DNA of 64,000 nucleotides, taken from Ichthyophis bannanicus (Eukaryota; Chordata; Amphibia; Gymnophiona; Ichthyophiidae). The position numbers and the translations under genes were made by a program. Positions 38,136 to 48,940 of the stretch are shown piece by piece (the first letter of the stretch is position 1; each line of letters begins with the position of its first letter). Where the stretch lies: NCBI GenBank assembly GCA_033557465.1, contig CM066031.1, forward strand, positions 1,066,814,444 to 1,066,878,443. Direction: 5' to 3'. A model generated the notes under the pieces. That model was given only the letters and a program-made list of their open reading frames with translations. It searched no databases and was not told the origin of the DNA.

Positions 38136-38928
38136 AGTATCTAGAGCTGTAGGCCAGGAAGCCTATGTCTGATATGTGTCTTTTTTTTTTATTTTTATAT
38201 TCCACCAAGGCAGCACTGGCTAACTAGCTGCCCCCTGTCAGTCTGACCTGAAACCGAAGCTCTTATGCCTTGCAAAAAGGCCTAAGAAAATCTGGCGCTG
38301 AAAAACGGCATACAAAATGGCCGCCACAACGTTCACGCCGTCAAAAATCACGCGGCCAGGCTCCCAGCCATATTCTGGAGCCGCCGGATCCCCCTTCAGC
38401 CTAATAAACCTCTCCCCCAACGAGCCCCGAAGTTCGGGGGTACTCACCGCATCGATATTGAGAGGAGAGGGAGGAAGGGCAGTGCTAATTACCCCCTGAG
38501 CACAGCCTTTCACACGGCATCAGCTCCAGGGACTGGCTGAAACCTCAGCAGCGCTGCTTTGCTGCTGCCAGTCTTTTCGGCCTTCTACCTGCTCCTCACC
38601 CTTCCAAATCGGGTTCGGGAGCAGGGAGGCTATTGTACAGAAGTACTCCCCTGTGCTCGTTTAAACGCTGGGGCACTCTTACATCCCTTGGGGGGGGGGG
38701 GGAGAGGAGAGGGAGTTAAGCAAGAGAGGAGTAGAGAAGAGATAAACGCCCACAGCAGCACAGGCTCCCTGTCAGCAGCAGCAGATTCACACTTAAGGAA
38801 AAAAACAAAACAAAACTCAAAAAACAACCCAACCAAGGGCTAACTAAGAGAATTAAGCTCGGCTTATTTGTTCCTCCTGAGCCCAGTCCCGGGCTCAGAA
38901 CCTCCTAGCTGCTTGGAGACTGAAAGTA
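38136..38928 (-). other. DIRS H 5-prime leader
   Basis: No gene. Includes T-run 38181-38190, a run of about 11 G at 38691-38701 and an A-rich segment 38798-38830. Confidence 0.55.
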
Positions 38929-39061
38929 CTGGTGGTAGGGGGCGGATCTTGCCTATTTGTACCAGTGACATCAGAACGATGACATCTTTCAGTCTCCAAA
39001 GCTGCTGGTGGAGGTTGACAACTCTATGGTTCCGGGACTGGACTAGAGGGACGCAAAGGAA
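38929..39061. repeat. DIRS H right inverted terminal repeat
   Basis: Inverted partner of 35111-35273, ending GGGACGCAAAGGAA, as predicted from the ICR. Confidence 0.84.
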
Positions 39062-39225
39062 TAATAATTTGAAATAGCTTAAGACAATTCTCTGGTCAAC
39101 CTTTTTGGGAAAGCACAGTTTCTTTCCTGTAACAGGGGTTTCTCTGAAGACAGTAGGGGGATGCAGTGACACTTCCTGGCGGTGACACCTGACAACCAGC
39201 ATGCCAGAGCCTTCCCCTTCTAGAA
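39062..39225. repeat. Relict DIRS terminal repeat between H and I
   Basis: From 39110: GCACAGTTTCTTTCCTGTAA, CAGGGGTTTCTCTGAAGACA and GTAGGGGGATGCAGTGACAC follow the group 1 left ITR (J: GCACAGTTACTTACCTGTAA, CAGGTGATCTCTGGGAACAG). It stops where DIRS I begins. About 45 bp of unassigned sequence precede it. Confidence 0.55.
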
Positions 39226-39473
39226 AAGTGTAGTTACTCACCTGTAACAGGTGATCTCTGGGAACAGCAGGAATTTAGTCCTCACGTATGGGTGACATTG
39301 GGTACCGATGGAACCCACGTGGGAAGCTCCCCAGCTACCAATAGAAAAGTCTTTGGGAACTGTCCACCGTGCCTGCACTGCTGCCTTCCAGCTCTCCTCA
39401 GTTGAGTATATAGCTAAAGAAAGGAGAGCAAAGAGAAAGAGAATCCTACAACTCCATGGGGAGGTGGGCAGGT

Positions 39474-39572
39474 TATGAGGACTAAATTACTGCTGATCCC
39501 GGAGATCACCTGTTACAGGTGAGTAACTAGGCTTACTCCAGGAACAAGCAGGAATATAGTCCTCACATATGG
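39474..39572. repeat. DIRS I internal complementary region (ICR)
   Basis: GGACTAAATTACTGCTGATC to CACCTGTTACAGGTGAGTAA complements the left end. TTACTCCAGGAACAAGCAGG to CACATATGG complements the right end. Confidence 0.82.
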
Positions 39573-39679
39573 TACTCCCTAGCTCAGATTTCGAGAGGGT
39601 GGATCTGGGTTAAGGTCGTTGACCTCAACTTCCCCATCACAGAGACCTGGATTGAAACGGGCGGGGAGTAGGAGTTGTC

Positions 39680-40600
39680 TTAAGTCCCAAATAGATGTTG
39701 AAGGACCGCTTGGTCAAAGGAAGCATCCCAGCGGGAGTCCATGTCCAAACAGGTATGGATGGAGGAGAATGTAGCAGCTTGGCATATTTCAGAGATGGGT
39801 ACTGCTCGAAGGTTTGCTACCGAGGCAGACACTGCCCGGACTTTGTGAGCAGTGATGTGCCCTTTAAGGGACAGTCCTGCTTTGTTGCAACAGAGAGATG
39901 CAATCCGCAATCCAACATGATAGGGAGCGTTTAGAGACTGGTAGGCCCAGGTGAGCCGGGTCAAAGGATACAAAAAGCTGAAAGGACTTTGAGGCTCTCT
40001 CTCTGTTCTTTGTATATATAAAGCTAAAGCCCTTTTGCAGTCGAGGGTATGAAAAATTGCTTCCGCTCGGGAGGCGTGTGGTTTTGGAAAGAAGATAGGT
40101 AGGATGACAGACTGATTGATATGGAAAGGGAAGACCACTTTCGGGAGAAAGTGTGGATGTGTTCGTAGGACCACCTTATCGTGGTGAAAGCGTGTGTATT
40201 GAGCTTGAACCACCAGAGTCTGTAGCTCACTGACACATATCGCAGAGGTTAGGGCTATGAGGAAAAACACTTTCCAAGAAACGCAGTGGAGTTGTGTTGT
40301 TGCCAGTTGTTCAAAGGGCAGTTTGAGCAGTTGGACTAGAACCACATTGAGATCCCATGCCACTGGGGGTGGGCGGATGGGTGGTTTGGTGAGGAGACGG
40401 CCCCTCATAAATTGTGCTACTAAAGGAGCCGTAGAGATGGGTTTACCATTCACGGGGATATGGAAAGCTGAGATGGCACTGAGGTGCACTTTTATCGAGT
40501 TAGACTTAAGACCCAACAAGGATAAGTGGCACAGATAGTGAAGCAGCATAGGCACTGATGCTTCAAAGGGATTAAGCATTCTGCAAGCATCATGAAGCAT
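39680..40600 (-). pseudogene. DIRS I tyrosine recombinase, open for 306 codons but catalytically dead
   Basis: Long uninterrupted frame covering most of the YR: LLHYLCHLSLLGLKSNSIKV, PVAWDLNVVLVQLLKLPFEQ, FFLIALTSAICVSELQTLV, HPHFLPKVVFPFHINQSVIL and TAHKVRAVSASVANLRAVPI. The first catalytic Arg (TSARRVSEL in L) is replaced: TSAICVSEL. The His-x-x-Arg box is kept. The segment that should contain HYCLD reads SSIHTCLDMDSRWD, so the nucleophilic Tyr is missing. The N-terminal start lies upstream of a stop, in other frames. Confidence 0.85.
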
Positions 40601-40728
40601 ATCTATGCCATTTGAAGGAATAAGCTTTCCTGGTGGATTGTTTCCTGGAGGAAAGGAGGATGGACTTTACTTCCGAGTGAAAGATTACCTCCATTCCTAC
40701 ACCGAGGAAAGATGAAGGTCGTGCAAGA

Positions 40729-41802
40729 CTAGCCTCTCAGGAGCCATGCAGTCAGGCGAAGGGATCGTAGATTAGGATGGAGTAGCGTTCTGTCGTTCTG
40801 CAAGAGGAGACCTGACATGGTGCCTAGCTGGATCGGCGGGGTCTGATCGAGCTGGAGCAGGAGGGAAAAGCATGGCTGATGGGCCCAGTGAGGTGCTATG
40901 AGAATCATGGCTCTCTTGTTGAGCAGGAAGGAGAAGCATGGCTGATGGGCCCAGTGAGGTGCTATGAGAATCATGGCTATCTTGTCCTCCTTTAGCTTGA
41001 GGAGGGTCTTTGAGATTAAGGGGGTGGGTGGAAATGCATAAAGGAGACCCCACTCACAATGGATCATGAAGACGTCTGATGCTAGTCTGAGTTTGGATGG
41101 TATTTTTGAGCAGAACCAGGGAAGCTTGGTGTTCAGTTGAGCGGCAAAGAGGTCTATCCATGGGGTTCCCCATATGTCAAACAAACTGTCACTGTCTGGT
41201 CTAGAGACCACTCATGAGGCTGGAGAACACAGCTGAGCCTGTCCACCTGAATGGCAAAGTTCCATAGTTTGCAAGATTCCTGACAGAGGAAGGGAGCCCG
41301 TTCCCCCTTGTTTGTTTTTGTAAAATATGCTACTTGATTGTCTGTTCGAACGAGTATGGAAGTGTTGGAGAATTAATCCTGGAAGACTCGAAGAGCCCTC
41401 GAGATTGCTCAAAGCTCCAGGAGGTTTATTTGCTGTTTGGACTCCTGAATAGTCCAGTGGCCCTGTGTGGAGAGAGACCCCAGGTGAGTCCCCCAACCCT
41501 GATTGGAAGCATGCGTCGTGAGGGTATGCTGCGGGTGGGGAGGCCGAAATTGGGACCCTGCAAGGAGATTCGCTGGGAAAGTCCACCACTGAAGAGTGTG
41601 TGCCATGGGAGGTGTAACCTGGATGCAGTCCTGTAGATCTCCTATGGCTTGAGTCCATTGGGTTGAGAGAGTCCATTATGTTTGTCGCATGTATCCCAGC
41701 AGTCTTAAGAAGGAACGCGCTGTTGCCCTTTGACTTTGCCGCATGCTGTTTGCCAAGTGTGTTAGCTGCTGCATGTGGTCTTGTGGGAGAAAGGCCTTGC
41801 AA
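40729..41802 (-). pseudogene. DIRS I MT-like and RNase H domains
   Basis: 41211-40729: TPWIDLFAAQLNTKLPWFCS, LRLASDVFMIHCEWGLLYAF, PPTPLISKTLLKLKEDKIAM, ILIAPHWAHQPCF twice, then LRSLRLTAWLLRG and stop. The RNase H part above (41802-41212) is readable in two frames: TLTTHASNQGWGTHLGSLST (catalytic Asp is His), QQINLLEL (Glu), and a disrupted DNQ strand. Dead by both frameshift and substitution. Confidence 0.82.
40868..40999 (-). repeat. 66-bp in-frame tandem duplication in the MT-like domain
   Basis: AGCATGGCTGATGGGCCCAG... begins at 40869 and again at 40935, period 66, with almost identical units. In protein terms, 22 residues containing AMILIAPHWAHQPCFSFLL are repeated. Other DIRS copies here have the block once. 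Confidence 0.85.
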
Positions 41803-42560
41803 TGTTTGGTGAGTAGGATAGCTTCTATAAATTCCACCTTTTGAGTAGGAATTAGGTGAGACTTTGGGACGTTTATTATGAAAACTAGATACTGTAGAAG
41901 TGTTATGGTTTCTTTTAGATCTGAGCAGAGTTCTCCAGGGGACTCTGCCTTTATGAGCCAGTCATCTAAGCACGGATAAACAAAATTTTTGTTTTCCTTA
42001 AGATGAGCTGCCACAAAGGCCATGCATTTTGTGAAAACCCTTGGTACTGATGCAAGGCCGAAGGGAAGAACCCTGTATTGATAGTGTCTTCCCTGACAAG
42101 TGAATCTGAGATATTGCCTGTGGCTTAGGTGGATGAGGATGTGAGTGTAGGCCTCTGAGGTCGTTCTGCTATAGACGAGGAAGAAGGGTCTCCAATGAAA
42201 TCATCTTGAATTTTTCCTTTACTAGGAATCTGTTGAGATTCCTAAGGTCCAGGATGGGCCTTAGACTTCCGGACTTCTTTGGAATGAGGACGTAGGAGGA
42301 GTAGAAGCCTTTGTGGCGTTATAGAGAGGGCACTGGTTCCACAGCTCCTTGGGTGAGGAGTGATGTTACCTCCTCCTGCAGAAGGGTATTGAGGGGAGGC
42401 TTTGATGGAAAGTCCCTTCTGAAATGGTGAGGGGGACGTTCCTTGAGCTAGTATCTATTTTGAACGATGGTGAGAGTCCATCTTTCTGTGGTGATGGCAT
42501 TCCACTGACTCATGAACTGTGAGAGCCTCCCTGGAATGGGGAGTGAGTCTGATAGAAGAT
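41676..42560 (-). pseudogene. DIRS I reverse transcriptase, decayed
   Basis: 42023-41676 reads FVAAHLKENKNFVYPCLDDW then LIKAESPGELCSD: the YLDD box is CLDD. It continues LQYLVFIINVPKSHLIPTQK and VEFIEAILLTK. The upstream palm at 42060-42540 is recognisable only piecewise (RVLPFGLASVP, RPILDLRNLNRFL-like, RSPMVQNRY-like). Numerous stops. Confidence 0.75.
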
Positions 42561-44596
42561 GGTGGGGACTGGCTATGTTGGGAGTCAAATACTCAAGATG
42601 GTGGTTGCTGGCTGCGGTTGGGATTGCTGCTTTGTTAGCTTAGGCTTCTTGGCCTATTTGGGTCCCTGCTGCTTTTCTTGAGTTTGGTAGGCTGGCTGGG
42701 AGTAAGAGAGGTAAGAATTACTCATCTTAGGGTAGAAAGCTTTCTTGGATTGAGTCTTCTTTTTAGAGGGGTCAGATGTTTTTCTAGAGAGCCTTTTAAG
42801 AGTAGTGTCGTCTGTCTCTAGTTCCCCTGCCTTCTCCCACCAGTTCTTGCCAAACAGGTTTTCACCTGTGCAGGGGATGTTTGCCAGCTTGTCTTGGACC
42901 CACTGTTCAAGTCAGAGGCCTGAAGTCAGGCTAGTCATCTTGGTCCTATAGCTATAGATGAAACTCTACTAGATGATTCAAATGCATCAAAAGTTGCCCT
43001 ATTAACAAACTGACACGTTCTGACTATGGGAGAAAACTGCCTGAAAAGCTTGTCGTTTTTGCTCTGGAAGGAAAAGAAGAAAACCCTCCCAGTCCTTATT
43101 TAGTTCCTTCAGGAACATCCCCATATAAAGGGTGTAGGAGTTAATTCTGCTAGTCAGCATCAAGCCCTAGAAAGTGCAATGAGTGAAGGAGTCGAGGGTC
43201 CTCGGTTGCCGACCTGGAGGTACAGAGGCATGGTTTTTCCCACTTTTAATGCGGTGCATCACCGATTCCACCACCACTGAATGGTGAGGCAACTGCGGTT
43301 TTTGAACTCCTAAGCAGTCAGGCATTCAATACATTGTATCAAGTTGACGACTTATGGGTGAAATAGTGAGAGGCGTCTCCCACATCCTCAACATTAGGTT
43401 GTGGAGTATACAGTGCACCGGAAGAATAGTGGTCTCTTTTGGTGCTGTGGGGTACTGGAGTATCTCCAGGTCCTCCCATCCTCAGCTCTGGTTCCGATGT
43501 CGCCTGCATGGACAGGCCAGCCGCCATGTCCCTGATGAACTCCTGAAATGACATAATCCTCCGGAGGGGACTTTCTCCAGGTACTGGTTGTTGGAGGTGA
43601 GGGTTCCGATGCGAAGTCCCGGAGGTCATCGGAGTCGATGGTCCGAGTCCAAGGAATTGGTATCAGATGCCAGGGAGTAATGACATTTTCGGCGTCGAGT
43701 GTCTTGACAGTGCTGGTCGATATCCTCTGGTTCCAAGTGATGCCTTGACCATGAAGGATCAGCAGACGATGGCATCTGAGAAGATATCGGTATCGGAACC
43801 TCCGAGAAAGCTGTATAGATGACATCGGAACCATTGATATTTGCTGAGGCATTGAGGGTTATGCTGATGGCAATACCTCCCACTTGCACCGAGGCCGCCA
43901 GCAGAGCTGCCAAGGTCCTTTCCAAAATTAGCATGCGTTGGTCTAAGGAAGTAGTCTGTGCCTGGTCCACAGATGGAATGAGGCTGGATGCCACGGTACC
44001 ATTGCACGGTTTTGAGGGTTCGATGGAGGCCAAGGCTCTGGGTACCTCTCGAATCCCCACCAAGACTTTGGAGGACAAGTTCTCCTGCCGGGGATGCCTG
44101 GACCTATGACTGAAGTCCGACAAAGTACTAGATGAATCCCGGTGTGAGCAGGATCGCTCTCTGGACAGCTCCCTCGATGTTCGAGACTTACCGGAAGGGT
44201 CTCTGGACTTCTGGATCGATTCCTTCAATGTCTCCAAAGGTTCTCGGGTGGGCAATTTGTCTTTTTTCGGGCGTGATGGAGAAAGTTTCTTTGACTTTTT
44301 CTCCCCATGGCTAGATTCTTTAGAGTTTGTAGAAGGTGGGGATCCCAATAACGTCCTTGAAGTCGAGGAAAAGGACAGTGTCCGAGGGAAAAAATTCCCA
44401 ATTTCTTTGCCTGGTTCCCGAGGCCCCTTTTTGTCATTTGTTTACAGAGGGAGCACTCATGGGGAATGTGGTCCAGACAAAGGCATTTAAGGCACCAATC
44501 ATATTTGTCAGTGATTGATAAGGTGCCGGAACATTTTGTACATTTCTTAAATCCATTGGTGGGCTTCTCCATGTTGGAGAAAATAAGGCGGCCCAC
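42561..44596 (-). pseudogene. DIRS I Gag-like gene, decayed
   Basis: N-terminus at 44596-44390: MEKPTNGFKKCTKCSGTLSI then DWCLKCLCLDHIPHECSLC, a group 1 Cys/His knuckle. A Ser/Lys/Arg-rich part follows (SHGEKKSKKLSPSRPKKDK, RDSSSTLSDFSHRSRHPRQE). Later pieces include FQEFIRDMAAGLSMQATSEP, then the LWETPLS-type core, with frameshifts at about 44240, 43630, 43340 and beyond. The Lys/Gln-rich C-terminus lies near 42700-42800. Confidence 0.78.
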
Positions 44597-44945
44597 GGGC
44601 CACAGTAGGCCCTGAGGGAAAAAGGGGCTTGTTTTTATATCTTTTTTTTGGAAACGATAAGAAAAATATAAAAGAATAAGTAGAATGAAGAAAAATGTGA
44701 AGTATCTGTCGATACAGCGGTGAAGGCAAGAGTTTCTTCGGCGGTGACAGGAGGAAGACCTGTTGGCTCAACGGAAAAAGAAGAACTGAGGAGAGTTAGT
44801 TACAAGAGCGGGAAGGCAGCAGTGCAGGCACAGTGAACAGCCCCCAAAGGCTTTCCTATTGCTAGCTGGGGATCTTCCCACGTGGGCTCCATCGGTACCC
44901 GATGTCACCCATATGTAAGGACTATATTCCTGCTTGTCCCTTGAG

Positions 44946-45275
44946 ATTCTTGACTTCTCTGCACCTGCATTACTTGTTCCTGTGTTTCCCACTCCAGAGT
45001 CTGTCCGATAGTCCAAAGAGGAGGAATGTGTAAAGGCTTTTGCTGCTCTTTGCCATGGTGTTCATTTCTTCCAGGGGAAGAGCAGCAAGGTAAATGTGGC
45101 TAAATTTCCCCCTGTCTATGGAGAACCCCCATTACAGATAAGCAACACCACTTTCTCCATAGACAGGCAGGGCAATGCAAGCACATTTCCTGGTGAATCC
45201 AGAGCGAAGACTTGCTACTATACTATTCTTTTTTATTGCAAGCAGAGGTTGACGAAGAGTGACTATAGCAGGAAA
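44946..45275 (-). mobile_element. DIRS O, 3-prime part with relict ICR
   Basis: At 45100-45180, CTGTCTATGGAGAAC, CCCCATTACAGATAAGCAAC, ACCACTTTCTCCATAGACAG and GCAGGG have the layout of a DIRS ICR (complement of left end, then of right end). No clean left ITR is visible; DIRS I ends directly at the left. J interrupts it at 45276, and the YR C-terminus found right after J (50724-51282) is the expected upstream neighbour of this ICR. Confidence 0.55.
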
Positions 45276-45461
45276 GCACAGTTACTTACCTGTAACAGGT
45301 GATCTCTGGGAACAGCAGGAATAAGTTTTCACATATGGGTACGTCGGTACTGACGGAGCATGCGCGGGAACGCTCCCCAGCTTCCCAAAAAGCAAAGCTT
45401 TTGGGAGCATCCCACAGCGCCTGCGCGCTGCCTTCCCGCCTTTCCTAACCAACTCTCCTTA
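45276..45461. repeat. DIRS J left inverted terminal repeat
   Basis: Inverted match to 50561-50723 over GCTCCCCAGCTTCCCAAAA, GCGCCTGCGCGCTGCCTTCC and CTAACCAACTCTCC. The outer extra segment holds ACCTGTAACAGGT. Confidence 0.84.
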
Positions 45462-45546
45462 GTTCGAGTTTAAAGCTGAGACAATAGAGAGAGAGAGGAA
45501 AAGAAAGATAGAAAAGAGATACAACTCCTAGGGGAGGTGGGAGGGT

Positions 45547-45643
45547 TGTGAAGACTTATTCCTGCTGTTACCAGAGATCACCTGTTACAGGTAAGTAACT
45601 GTGCTATCTCCAGGAACAAGCAGGAATGAGTCTTCACATATGG
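45547..45643. repeat. DIRS J internal complementary region (ICR)
   Basis: GTGAAGACTTATTCCTGCTG to CACCTGTTACAGGTAAGTAA complements the left end; CTATCTCCAGGAACAAGCAG to CACATATGGG complements the right end. Confidence 0.84.
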
Positions 45644-45650
45644 GGACTCC

Positions 45651-46760
45651 CTAGCTAAGATGCCTGGGAGATCCCCAAGGATATGAGACCCTGAAAAGGG
45701 TCTGCGTCCTCCTATGGATCTCAGGCATCCATCCAGGGAAGGAGGGCAGGAGTTGTTTAAGAATGGAACAGGTGTCTGAGGACAGCCTGACCAAACAAAG
45801 CATCCCGGCGGGAGTCCTTGTCCAAGCAGTAATGGGCTGTGAAGGTATGAACCGAGGCCCAGGTGGCTGCTCAACAGATCTGGTCAATGGACACAGAATT
45901 TAGATGAGCCATAGAAGTGGCCATGGCCCTCACATTATGAGCTGTGACATGGATCTCCAGAGAAAGGTTCTTACTCTGGTAGGTGAAAGAAATACACTGA
46001 GCAATCCAATTGGACAGTGTTCTCTTAGAGACTGGAAGTCCTAAATGAGAAGGATCAAAAGCAACAAAAAGCTGGGAAGACTTTCGATGCTGCTGTGTCC
46101 TATGTAAGTAAAAAGCAAGAGCTCTTTTACAATCCAGAGTATGAAGATTCCTCTCTGCACTGGATGCATGAGGAGCTGGAAAAAAGACAGGTAAATATAC
46201 CTCTTAATTAAGATGAAAAGGTGAGACCACTTTAGGCATAAAGTGTGGATTTGTCCCAAGGACTACCTTATCATGATGGAACCTTGTATAAGGTGGATTA
46301 GCCACTAATGCCTGCAGTTCACTGATGCGACGAGCTGAAGTAACTGCAATGAGGAAAATAACCTTCCATGAAAGAAATTTCAAGGAGGTAGTGGCTAAGG
46401 GTTCAAAAGGTGGCTTCATGAGCAGACCAAGAACCAAATTTAAAGTCCCATGCCACCAGAGGAGGCCTAATGGGAGGTTTAGTTAAAGTTAGGCCTCTCA
46501 TGAATCTTGCAATGAGAGGATGAGAGGAAATAGGTTGTCCATTGATGGGCTTAAGGGATGCTGCAAAACACTCAAATGGACTCTTTCTGAATTTGTTTTA
46601 AGGCCTGCATTGGAAAGATGCAGGAGATAGTCTAAAAGAGAATTTAAAGGTAGTGCTAGAGGGTCAAGACCCTTTTCAGCACACCAAATGGAAAACCGTT
46701 TCCATTTAAAAGCATAAGAACGCCTGGTGGAAGGTTTTCTGGAAGCATGGAGGATATCCT
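45651..46760 (-). pseudogene. DIRS J tyrosine recombinase, frameshifted
   Basis: N-domain at 46760-46500, in the frame continuing from RNase H/MT: LHASRKPSTRRSYAFKWKRF, SIWCAEKGLDPLALPLNSLL, DYLLHLSNAGLKTNSERV. 46437-46204: KPPFEPLATTSLKFLSWKVI, FLIAVTSARRISELQALVAN (first Arg kept). Below 46200 the frames change repeatedly: ALAFYLHRTQQHRKSSQLFV-like text, the His box near 45940 (VTAHNVRAMATSMAHL-like) and SQPITAWTRTPAGMLCLVRL where HYCLD should be, in another frame. Confidence 0.8.
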
Positions 46761-48240
46761 TCACTTGTTGAGAAAGATTCCAGTCTTGAAGGTCTAGGCC
46801 TTCAGTAACCAAGCTCTGAGGTGTAGGGACTTGGGGTTTGGGTGCCACAAAGTCCCTTCCTCCTGGGACAGAAGGTCTGGAGCAGCTCCCAAGTCCAGAG
46901 AGGGGGCTTGGGAGAGATGCAGAAGTAGAGGGTACCACACTTGGCATGGCCAGCGTGGAGCTATGAGGATCATAGATCCTTGATCCCTCTGGAGTTTGAA
47001 CAGTCTTGGGAATCAAGGGAATGGGTGGAAATGCATACAGGAAGCCCTGACCCCAATGGAGGAGGAAGGCATCCTTGGCCTGAACTCCCTGACACGGAAT
47101 TCTGGAACAGAACCGGGGAAGTTTGGCATTCCACGGACTTGCAAAGAGGTCTATGTCCGGGGTTCCCCATTCTTGGAAGATTCTGAGTACCTGATCCATG
47201 TGCAGGGACCATTCGTGTGGAAGCAGAACTCGACTGAGTCTGTCTGCCCAAGAGTTTTGGACTCCTAGGAGGTATACTGCCAGGAGATGGATTTGATGCT
47301 CTCTGGCGAAGGCCCACAATCTTAAAGCTTTGTTGCAAAGCGACAGAGAGCCAGTTCCTCCTTGCTTGTTTATGTAAAACATGGCTACTTGATTGTCCGT
47401 ATGAATGAGGACTGTCTTGAAGCTGAGGAGGGTATGAAAGACCTTGAGAGCTAGAAAAACTGCTCGAAGCTCCAAGTGGTTGATATGAAGGGAGGTCTCC
47501 TGTGGGGACCAAGTGCCTTGGGTGGAGAGGTCCTGTAGATGGGCTCCCCAACCTGTTTGGGAGGCATCTGTTGTGAGGGTTGCTTGGGGCAACAACTGTT
47601 GGAAGGGGGACCCCAGCAACAGATTTTGAGTGGACATCCACCATTGGAGAGACCAAAAGAGACGTTTGGAGGTTGCTCTTTGGTCTGAGAGAGCACCTGA
47701 AGCTTGAGTCCACTGGGTGGACAAAGTCCATTGAGCTGCTCTCATGTGTAGGCGAGCATAGGGTACCACATGCACTGTGGAAGCCATGTGGCCTAGCAGT
47801 TGTAGCATCTCCCGGGCAGTTAAGTGGCTCTTTGACTGAATCTGGGAGGCTAACTGCACTAGACGTTGGCAACGGGCCTGAGGAAGGTAGGCCCTTGCAG
47901 TAGTGGTATCCAACCAGGCCCCTATGAATTCTAGGGACTGAGTAGGGGTTAGCTGAGACTTTGGGAGGTTTACCACAAGTCCCAGATACTGCAGAATGCA
48001 CCTTGTGCGGTTCAAGGAATTCTGGGCCTCTGACTGAGATGGAGCTCGAATGAGCCAGTCGTCCAGGTATGGGAAGACAAATATTCCCAGAGTTCGTAGA
48101 AATGCAGCAACTATTGCCATGCATTTGGTGAACACTCTTGGAGCAGAGGCCAGACCGAAAGGAAGAACTCTGTATTGGTAATGTTTTCCTTGGAAAAGAA
48201 ACCGTAGGAATCTTCTGTGAGGGATGGATGAGGACATGGG
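46760..48240 (-). pseudogene. DIRS J RT end, RNase H and MT-like (long open frame)
   Basis: Part of a 583-codon open stretch (48249-46498). RT: GKHYQYRVLPFGLASAPRVF, TKCMAIVAAFLRTLGIFVFP, YLDDWLI intact, LVVNLPKSQLTPTQSLEFIG. RNase H: QATLTTDASQTGWGAHLQDL (Asp), LHINHLELRAVFLALKVFHT (Glu), VLIHTDNQVAMFYINKQGG (Asp), SWADRLSRVLLPHEW (Asp). MT-like: TPDIDLFASPWNAKLPRFCS, VQAKDAFLLHWGQGFLYAFP, PIPLIPKTV. RT and RNase H catalytic residues are all retained. A frameshift in the MT-like domain lets the frame run on into YR sequence. Confidence 0.86.
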
Positions 48241-48940
48241 TGTACGCATCCTTGAGATCTAGAGAACAAAGCCAATCCTGACTTTGAAGGTATGGAAGGA
48301 GAGTGCCCAGAGAAAGCATCTTGAACTTCTCCTTGCATAGAAATTTGTTCAATTCTCTGAGATCTAAGATGGGTCTGTATCCCCCTGTCTTCTTTGGAAT
48401 GAGAAAATAGGGGGAGTAGAACCCTGACCCTTGATGAAGAAGAGGAACTTCTTCTATTGCCCCTTGGGCAAGAAGGGTAGCTACCTCTTGACCTGGAAGG
48501 TCGAGAAGAGATGTGGGAGAATTGAAATGTCTCACCATGGTGTGGGGAGGAAGGTCTGAAAAATGAAGCTTGTAGCCCTCTCTTATGATGGAGAGGGTCC
48601 ACTGCTCTGATGTTATTTGCTCCCATCTGGGAGCAAAATGAGCCAACCTTCCTGGAATGGTGAGAGGCTCAGGCAGCTTTAGAGCCAGAAAGGCTAAGTT
48701 CTCTAGCATCAAGTCAAAAACCCTGAGGAGGTTGGGCCTGCTGAGTTGCAGCAGCCCCTGTAGGCTTAGGCCTGGCCTGTTTAGGTTGCTGACGCTTAGT
48801 GGCAAAGCGACCTGTAGAAGATTGTTGGCCAGAAGTAGAAGGAAATCTGCCCTTTTTAAAGAAAGACTTTTTAAAAGGCTTTTTCTTGGCAGGAATGGAG
48901 GTTGACTTTGAAAGTCTATCCAGAGCAGAGTTTTCTGCAT
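48225..48940 (-). pseudogene. DIRS J RT N-terminal part
   Basis: LAHFAPRWEQITSEQWTLSI, REGYKLHFSDLPPHTMVRHF, QGAIEEVPLLHQGSGFYSPY, FLIPKKTGGYRPILDLRELN and SLDLKDAYTHVLIHPSQ, then a frameshift near 48225-48245 moves the homology to the neighbouring frame. Text below that point in the same frame (to 46970) is open but is only a shadow of RT/RNase H. Confidence 0.86.

Larger units (their letters stand above)
35111..39061 (-). mobile_element. DIRS H: group 2 element with both ITRs and an internal deletion
   Basis: 3.95 kb. Left ITR, ICR, the last part of YR, then RT palm, gag, leader and right ITR. The junction at about 35985-35998 joins the YR text (RAQAASWAEVS side) directly to the RT YLDD region, removing about 2 kb of RT end, RNase H, MT and YR N-terminus compared with B. 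Termini are well preserved, so it could have been mobilised by a full-length group 2 copy. Confidence 0.88.
39226..44945 (-). mobile_element. DIRS I: group 1 element, full length but decayed
   Basis: 5.7 kb with left ITR (39226-about 39360), ICR, YR, MT-like, RNase H, RT, gag and right ITR (about 44830-44945; CACGTGGGCTCCATCGGTAC, GATGTCACCCATATG). Many substitutions and indels; the YR has lost catalytic residues. It carries a 66-bp tandem duplication in the MT-like domain. Confidence 0.86.

Noticed and set aside
46970..48220. Long open frame taken as one 656-codon protein
   Set aside because: Only the first part (48940-48225) has RT motifs; the remainder is the out-of-frame shadow of RT and RNase H, which continue in the neighbouring frame after a frameshift.
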